Below are positions 57,269-64,000 of a stretch of DNA of 64,000 nucleotides, piece by piece. Position 1 is the first letter of the stretch, and every line of letters begins with the position of its first letter. A program made the translations under genes and the position numbers. Under the pieces are notes generated by a model. The model was given only the letters and a program-made list of their open reading frames with translations. It searched no databases and was not told where the DNA came from. This stretch comes from Lentinula raphanica (Eukaryota; Basidiomycota; Agaricomycetes; Agaricales; Omphalotaceae). The stretch is taken from positions 1,426,001 to 1,490,000 of the forward strand of contig JANVFP010000006.1 in the NCBI GenBank assembly GCA_027919835.1, given 5' to 3'.

Positions 57269-59574
57269 ACATAGATATGAGCGAGGAGCGATATGCGAAC
57301 ACAGACAGGTTGAAGATCGAGGAGTGAAAATTTTCAGATCAAATAAGCTTCAAGTGGATACGCGAGAGGAGCAGGAAAAGACACACGAGAGATTTTGACG
57401 CCATTTATAGGACCATGAGTTGACATTTCGAGGAAAAATGGGAGCAGATGAGGGTAACGGAGAAAGAACAAGTCCACTCAGGAGGTGCAAGGTTCGGAGC
57501 CAGACGGAGGCGCACTAATGTGGGGAAAAGTATGGGATGATAAACGAGAAAGAGAGCAAGATGGACTTGCAAGAGGCTGGATGAGTATAGAAAGAACAAA
57601 AGACAAGTTTTGGAGAGATAATGAGGGTAGAAGGAGAAGGGGAGCGATTCGACTGGACACAGGATTGGCCGTGTATCATGTGGTTCGAAGCTTCACGTAA
57701 TACGTAATACTCCATCAAATTTCAATTCCACTCCTCATCTCCTCAAGTCAATTTTTTCTCCTCTTCCTTCCCGTTCAACCAATTCATTTCCCACTTATCA
57801 CTCTCAGAAGATTGTCTTCATTCTGCTCGACGACTCTCTGCCAGGCTCGAATTTCAATACCCGGTAGTTGTTATGTACCCGAACAATTCATTTGCTGAGC
57901 TCAATAGCCTCGGGCGGCCTCGACCACAGCCATGAATGTTCTCTTCCCTCTACATACACATTACCCCAGTTGCGTTCCCCACTGTATAAGAGCACAACTC
58001 TTCGTGAAAGTTGCTCACTTTCTAGCAAGCGTCCCCGCTTTTCCTCGTCGACATCCGCCCTTTCACACTATTCGGAGGCCACGTGCAACGACGGCTGTCA
58101 GCGCTCGCAGATTGTGGCTGATTTGAATTTGACTTCAAGTTGTACTCTTCTTGGTCCATCCGCGACAGTTTTTAAAGTGAATAAAATTCGGTGTCGGCCA
58201 TCACCCAGCAGCGCTTCGTCCAACAAAGAGGGTTTACCTGGGTTTACTCGATCCCGTTCTGCTTGTTCTCTCGGTTGCGCGTCTGCTTCTCTGATCAAAC
58301 CCTTTGGACGCGATTACTTCAGTCAACCTCAAGGCTCAGAGCCTCGACAGTACTGAGGGTAAATGACATGTAAGTACTTTATTTTATAATTCCCTCAATG
58401 AACGTGGCGCTGAAGCCTGAAGCTTCCCAGTCAGTTGCCAGTCGGCATTATCATAACACGATATAGGCTGTAGTATCGGCTAGTATCTCATCAAGCGCGG
58501 TTCAAGATCTTGTCCAATAATCCCTCCTGTACTCGATCGGCTATTGAGTTCATTGACGCCTATGTCGAGATACGATAGGAGAACCTCAACAACCACGAAG
58601 GAGCCAATAAGCACTGTAAGCCAGACCTTGCCTTCGTTCGAGCCAGTTATTGGGCTTATTGAATCTTCAGTATACTTCAATCATACTTCGAGGCAAGATG
58701 CCTGTCGGTTATACATTACTGTCTTCACGTCTCATGTGTGCGTCTCGAGATTTACTTTCATATGATAAATGACTACTGGAACCATACCTTCAAGCTCGTT
58801 GAAGCTCGTCGACCTTGCTAGCTACTAGTAATAAATTCGATTTCAATGAGTCAGAACTCGACGCCCGACAGCTTTCATGACCCTTCGGAATCCGAACATC
58901 TGGCCGGTAGCTCAAAGCATTGATCGACTAAGCAAGAGCTACATAGTGGTAAGGGCACTTCCAAGCGGCGTGTATTTCATCCTCTGAACCGCGTCCGGTG
59001 CAAGGGAATCGGTTGAAATTGGAAAGACCTTTCCAGCATGGCGGAATTTTTCTTTGGGTGCGCACACAAGCAGTCCACAAGCAACCTACACGGGATCTGT
59101 TTCTCAAACTGTTCTCCCAAATTGGATAACAAGCATTGAATAGTTGAAGCACAGTGCTTCTGACAACCACGGGGTTTGCTGGGGATCACCGTTTTTCTGT
59201 AAGTAGAGCAGTGTCACTGCGCAGGACCCTACATTCCGCGGAGATCAACGCATAAATGCACCGACATGTGGAATCCGAATTTCGTACAATTCTGTATGGT
59301 TCAACGAGTTATTATGAGGCATGATCATAGATAGCTCGCTTTTAGTACCACTGCTCCGTGCTGGATTGTGTAGATATGTGTGGGTAGAAGCGATTGAGAA
59401 ACTGGACACGCTTTCATCGATGAATGATATGTACGGTAAGTAATCGGATGGAACGAGGGAGGAGCACACAATGTTAATGAGAGCAGGTTGGTTCGGAGGA
59501 AGGCATACCGGCGGCATTGTAAAAGAAACCCTTTGAGGAAAATTCAAAGTTTATAACTGAGTATTGAATTATTG
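57269..59574. other. Long upstream region with a doubtful Ser-rich frame (57868-58356, +)
   Basis: The plus-strand frame has 162 codons, is rich in Ser and Arg and ends FGRDYFSQPQGSEPRQY, but contains no ATG. A separate frame starting MYPNNSFAELNSLGRPRPQP at 57875 closes after 20 codons in another phase. A frameshift or missed intron could join them, though I found no GT-AG pair that does so. The remainder (58400-59574) shows nothing I can support. Confidence 0.35.
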
Positions 59575-60024
59575 ATGGATTGCCTTGATTTGGTCTTTGT
59601 TCTTACCGTTCATCTTCAACTTCAGATTGTTTTCTTCGATGGATCGACTCGTCGTGGTCTTGATGCCGCGTATTGCGGAAAAGAACACTGGGGTATCGTT
59701 CGCGAGGTTGCAAACGACATTCTTGGGGAAATTGCAAAGCCAGTCGTAGTGGGACTTCTTCTAATGATGGCTTCGGTTTTCGTCGCTACTTTTCTACTCA
59801 AATCGGGGGCTTCTGTTACACGTACTGTTCTTTCGGGTTCACTCCCGAGGTGGCCTCTCCAAGATTATGTCGCGATTATGAACCAGAAAAGGGACCACAA
59901 GTAAGTACTGTGTGACTTTCATTACAGATATCATCTTCATGCTTCTTTTTCTCTCCAGACAGTATATAATCCTCGTTCGCATGTCTTCTCTGCAATACTC
60001 ACCGGAGCCTTCCTCTACTTTTAG
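59575..60024 (+). CDS. Possible small two-helix membrane protein
   Basis: The frame from ATG 59575 (MDCLDLVFVLTVHLQLQIVF) runs through VREVANDILGEIAKPVVVGL and a clear hydrophobic span (LLMMASVFVATFLL) to DYVAIMNQKRDHK. There a GTAAGT donor and ATTACAG acceptor would continue it with YHLHASFSLQTVYNPRSHVF and a second hydrophobic end (SAILTGAFLYF), stopping at 60022-60024. The splice signals are good, but no family is recognised. The stop is only 19 bp before the ATG of the MFS gene, so this may instead be its 5' untranslated leader. Confidence 0.4.
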
Positions 60025-60043
60025 ATTGTCCTGAACGTTTACC

Positions 60044-62372
60044 ATGTCCTCTGCTGATCGTGGTCCGTCTGAGAGTTTCTCCTCCAGTGACGCTCAGGCT
60101 GTGGTACTCGATCCAAATTCCCACTCCCATAATGACAAGACATGTCCCGTGGAAGAAAAAATGGAAACAGATAGTGGCGACAGTAGTCATGCTAGATATA
60201 CAGGTTCTGGTACTCGCGAAGACCCGTACATAGTCGTCTGGGACGAGGATGACCCCGAAGATCCTTATAACTGGTCAAAGACGCGCAAGTGGATCATCAC
60301 CACGCAGGTATGTCATTCGTCAGAGAAAGGTTGATAACTCCCCTCATGAGGTTCACACGTTGCCCTTCACTCCTTGAATCAGCTTGCCCTGACTACATTC
60401 ACGGTATCCTTCAGCAGCAGTTCGTACAGCGGTGGCTTGGAGGACATCACTCGCGACTTGAACGTATCCGATGAGTTGGCTGTATTGGGGATATCGCTGT
60501 ACGTCCTGGGATTCGCTGTTGGGTATGTGGAGTTTGAAGCAATCACGGGTGAAAATCACGCGTTAATTGATGTTATAGTCCTCTTTTATTCGCACCAATG
60601 GGAGAGGTGTGTACGCTTTGTGTTGAAATCTAAGCATGGTTAATTGACGTTGCTTCTGGATGTACATAGATGTATGGACGGGTAAGTAACCATCACTGGG
60701 TCCTTCTGACCGTACCACTGACCGATGACCACAAATCTTCGACGATAGCGCATAATATTCTTGATCACTGTTGGTCTATACACCCCCCTTCACATCGGGG
60801 GAGCTTTTGCTAAAAACATAACCACTGTTCTTATCGTGAGGTTACTTACTGGTATCTTTGGTGCTTCTCGTGAGTCTGTTTCTTTGAATTCCACAGAGCC
60901 ACATGCTCAACGGTACTTTGATACTAAGCTTTGACCAATGCTGGGGGGGCCGTAGCTGATATATTTACTCCTCGTGAGAGGGGCCTTGCATCCGCAATAT
61001 ATGCAGCAGTACCATTTCTAGGGCCAGGTCAGTTCAAATCGAGTATCTCAGTGGCTCTATTCTACAACCCACAGTTCCCGCTTATGCAGTAATTGGTCCA
61101 ATCGTCGGCGGTTTCGTAGCAGAGTCCAGCTTGGGATGGCATTTCAATTTCTGGTTGATGTTGCTCTTGGGCGCTCTCAGCCTGACAATGGGATATTTCG
61201 TCGCTCCGGAGACGGTAAGTTCCACTCATGGGAATGATTTTTCGAGTCTTCGCCGTCCGTCTCATGTCTCGCACAGTATGCACCAGTTCTCTTGCGGCGC
61301 CGCGCCAACCATCTTATGAAGCGTTCGAATGGAACGATTTGTTATATGTCAAAATATGACATAGGCCGTTCCACAACATTTATAAAAACCATGAAAATCA
61401 ATCTGAGTAGACCCTTCGGTCAGTCGATGAGTCGTACCGTTTTTGCGCTGCTCACGATTCATCTTCAGCTTTCCTGATAACCGAGCCAATCGTGCTGCTA
61501 TTTGCGATTTACATCTCTGTCGTATACGGCACATTATATGCTCTGTTTTCGGCTTTCCCTATCGTGTTCGAAACACGGCGAGGTTGGTCTGCGGGATCTG
61601 GAGGCCTTGCTTTTCTCGGCGTCGGGGCAGGAATATCTGTAGGAACAGCAACGGCACAAATTCAGAATACTATATATCGAAAAGCGATGGATAAAAGTCC
61701 CACAGGACGAGCAGCACCTGAAGCGTAAGTAATATTCAATGGTCCTTCGTCTCAAGAGCGGTGTCTGAAAGGTTTCTTAGTCGATTGCATACTGCAATGA
61801 TGGGTGGTAAGTCACAGTTGTCTGCCTGCAGGTAGATCCCTCGAGAGACTGAATGTTATTCGAAGGTGTTCTCGTACCTATAGGTCTATTCTGGTTCGCA
61901 TGGTATGTCCGTCTTTTTGTTTCCTCGGAAGACATAGCTCATTGTAAAATACTAGGACCGCGGATCCACCTGTGCACTGGATCGTTCCTATCATAGCCGG
62001 CTTCCCTTTCGGTCAGGGTGTCTGCCAGATCCTGCAGAGTTCTACTGCTTATCTGATGGATGCGTACGAGATCTACTTCGCGAGTGCTATCGCTGCCACG
62101 ATCGTCCTGCGATCTATCTTTGCCGCTGTCTTTCCGGTCATTGCGCCTACGATGTTCAATCATCTGGGAGACGCGTGGGGCATGAGCATTTTTGCATTCT
62201 TGGGCTTGGTTTGTACGCCGATACCTTTTTTGTTCTGGGTAAGGGTCCTATCTGATTTTTCTCGCGAATGATGAAATGACTCCGATCTCTTCTCATCCTT
62301 TTCTAGAATTATGGCGAAGTGATTCGCAGCAAATCGAAATACGCATACAAAGAATCTGATGATGTATCATGA
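60044..62372 (+). CDS. Major facilitator superfamily transporter (DHA1-type)
   Basis: Proton-coupled 12-helix transporter of the polyspecific DHA1 group. The N-terminus is polar and acidic (DPYIVVWDEDDPEDPYNWSK), a feature of fungal DHA1 proteins. Membrane segments follow: LALTTFTVSFSSSSYSGGL, ELAVLGISLYVLGFAVGPLL, FAPMGEMYGRRIIFLITVGL (motif A), IVRLLTGIFGASPLTNAGGA, SAIYAAVPFLGPVIGPIVGG, FNFWLMLLLGALSLTMGYFV, PIVLLFAIYISVVYGTLYAL, and later IVPIIAGFPFGQGVCQILQS and SIFAFLGLVCTPIPFLFW. It ends KYAYKESDDVS. More than ten exons are required, one of only 12 nt (60670-60681, MYGR of motif A). The substrate is unknown, and drugs, polyamines or metabolites are the family's typical range. Confidence 0.9.
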
Positions 62373-62651
62373 ACTCAGCTCATTGACAGTCAACCCAATT
62401 GTAGTTCTCCAAGGACGCAAAAAATACCACGTTTCTGAGTAGAATTCTTGCGATGCTCTTTGCCATCTGTTTTTACGAGTAGCCTCTGGTAATCAATCGA
62501 ACTTAGTGTATAGTTTTTTGATCAATATGTTGCTCTTGAATACGCGACAAAATTTTGTGGTATGTCCTAACGATGATGATCCATCGCTTCTGTCGATTGT
62601 CGGCTCGATTAGTTCGGAAGCGCTGAACGAACGCGTCGGAAGCGCGTGTCT

Positions 62652-64000
62652 TCATCTTCTTCCCTTCCTCTGAGCTCCATAGTTACGATGATTACGATTC
62701 TGCGAAAGATCCACGTTATCTGAACCTCCATCCTCGCGCTTCCGAAAGACTTCGTCGTCTCCTCGCGAAGGTCGTGTAAACCAGTTCGCTCTTCCCCTCT
62801 GCCGATCCGACCTGCTACCACTGTTACTAGTCGTTGCATGCGAGGAGAAATTCGACCTTGTTTCTGTATGCGAATTTTCCCAAGTATTATAGACGGTGGG
62901 GTAAGAGTCTGTATGTGAATAGCCCATCTCCACATCTGCAGAAATCTGACTTGAAGCTGGGCGTTGATTTGCATATTGATCTTCGACCGCCGTTTGAGGC
63001 AAATTCGTCTCAAAGTAAGGGACAGCAACGCGCATGTAATCCCAAGCGACGCGAGCAGTACCCATTCCCCAAGCCTCGTTCGCCTGTCGTTCGATTTCCG
63101 TTATGACGTTGGAACGGATGTTCGTGATTCTGGCACCCTCAGAAGCGATCGGTGTAGGAAATCTGTAAAGGTTGAGGTTGAGTTTCAGTCTAGTGTTTGT
63201 ACTCGATAGTGTAGCGTTGTCCGTTCACTTGCCTTCCTCCAATATGATTCAATACGAGTTTCTGAGCACCGCAGGCTTTCGCGAACGCACCGGCCATCCC
63301 AGGTAATGAATGGCCTCTGGCTATCGCTTTTTCTGAGACCACATTATACGATCTCTTGGCTTTTGCGTCTATCTCTTGAGGAATATGTGCATCTGCAGCT
63401 TCGTGTATCAAAAGCGACGGAGAGGGAGATATGCATAATGGCATTATCGCGGAAGGATCACAAGTGTCCCCAAGTATAACTATTTTGCGGAATGGGTGGA
63501 CTGTCTCTCTGATCACATATCCAATGCACGGATCTGACATCGCTGGACTTGAGCAAACTTGACCACACATTAACGACGTCAAAATTCACTAACCTCGATG
63601 CACGATAGGCCCTGCGTCAACCACGACAGGCCCAAGAATACCTTTGCCTTGAGTCACGTTCCTCCATAATCCATCTTCCGTAGAACATACAATGTTCTCT
63701 CCAGCAGCTTCGTTTACGTGCATGTCGTCCGGCTCGCAAGACGTCACTGGATCTGTGGGTGTTAATAGTTCATGCACGACATATTTATCGGCCATCCGTG
63801 TTAAGGTCATTTTGAGGATACTTCGGACAAAAGTTCGTATACCGGCTGGCCCATAGATTTCTATAGTTGGATACTGTATGTATGGTCGGACATCTATTTC
63901 CTCCAAAGCAGTTGAAGCTCACAGGTTTTCGAAGGGCCTCCAGTTCCTCGGCATCTGGACCAATTGGGACTGGGAAGAGGAGATTGCGAAGAACAGGTAC
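62652..64000 (-). CDS. RNase Z-like metallo-beta-lactamase (5' end outside window)
   Basis: Probable short-form tRNA 3'-processing endonuclease (ELAC1/RNase Z type). The visible part covers the middle and C-terminus: PTIEIYGPAGIRTFVRSILK, MTLTRMADKYVVHEL, then FRKIVILGDTCDPSAIMPLC (metal-binding Asp), LLIHEAADAHIPQEID (the HEA motif), GHSLPGMAGAFAKACGAQKL and VLNHIGGRF (final metal His and the HxxxR). About 135 residues follow the fold, with a Ser/Asn/Arg-rich disordered tail ending RNYGAQRKGRR at 62652. The tail is an addition to the usual ~360-residue enzyme. The N-terminal HxHxDH site lies beyond the right edge. tRNA processing is inferred. Confidence 0.85.

Noticed and set aside
57868..58356. 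162-codon Ser-rich plus-strand frame
   Set aside because: It has no ATG, and I found no intron that links it to the nearby MYPNNSF start.

Overview
This 64 kb window is nuclear DNA of a filamentous fungus, most likely a mushroom-forming basidiomycete (Agaricomycetes). The evidence is: many 45-60 nt GT-AG introns, very short exons, compact intergenic gaps, and gene families typical of basidiomycetes (GT15 mannosyltransferase, DOMON-cytochrome b561, GPI-type cupredoxin, stand-alone adenylating enzyme). I saw no rRNA, tRNA, CRISPR array or intact transposon. Most genes are spliced, so coordinates run from start codon to stop codon across introns. For STRAP, ERG25, SMG6, UBC6, mL60, the GNAT and the RAD51 paralogue I rebuilt all exons by hand and the total length is divisible by three.

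Layout: partial SulP sulfate permease (-, 1-1890); STRAP-like WD40 protein (+); ERG25 sterol C-4 methyl oxidase (+); SMG6/EST1-like NMD nuclease (+), whose 3' end lies in a strong inverted repeat; DOMON-cytochrome b561 protein (-); UBC6 (+); a disordered small protein (+); SF3A1/PRP21 (-) diverging from mitoribosomal mL60 (+) across 60 bp; a GNAT acetyltransferase (-); a GT15 mannosyltransferase (-) diverging from a nucleotide-sugar transporter (+); an NRPS-like adenylating enzyme with a duplicated Ser-rich tail (-). Next is a rearranged accessory stretch at about 26.5-30.4 kb: a broken copy of the 5' end of NUF2, a secreted orphan and a weak ORF, followed by intact NUF2 (+).

The second half holds HID1 (-), a cupredoxin-like surface protein (-), POLD2 (-) diverging from a RAD57/XRCC3-like gene (+) across 67 bp with an MluI cell-cycle box, a membrane protein (-), ATG8 (-), an SPFH/band-7 protein (-), ER glucosidase I (GH63, +), a disordered protein (-), the F-box/WD40 protein MET30/scon-2 (-), GSK3 (-), a possible small membrane protein (+), an MFS transporter (+) and a 5'-truncated RNase Z-like protein (-).

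The core is mostly conserved housekeeping genes: splicing, NMD, replication and recombination, kinetochore, autophagy, ER/Golgi glycosylation and sterol synthesis. Items most worth a second look are the NUF2 5' duplication with its flanking 14-bp repeats, the direct-plus-inverted repeat over the SMG6 stop codon, the very short shared promoters with ACGCGT boxes, a 6-nt microexon, and the tandem 84-bp repeat in the adenylating enzyme.
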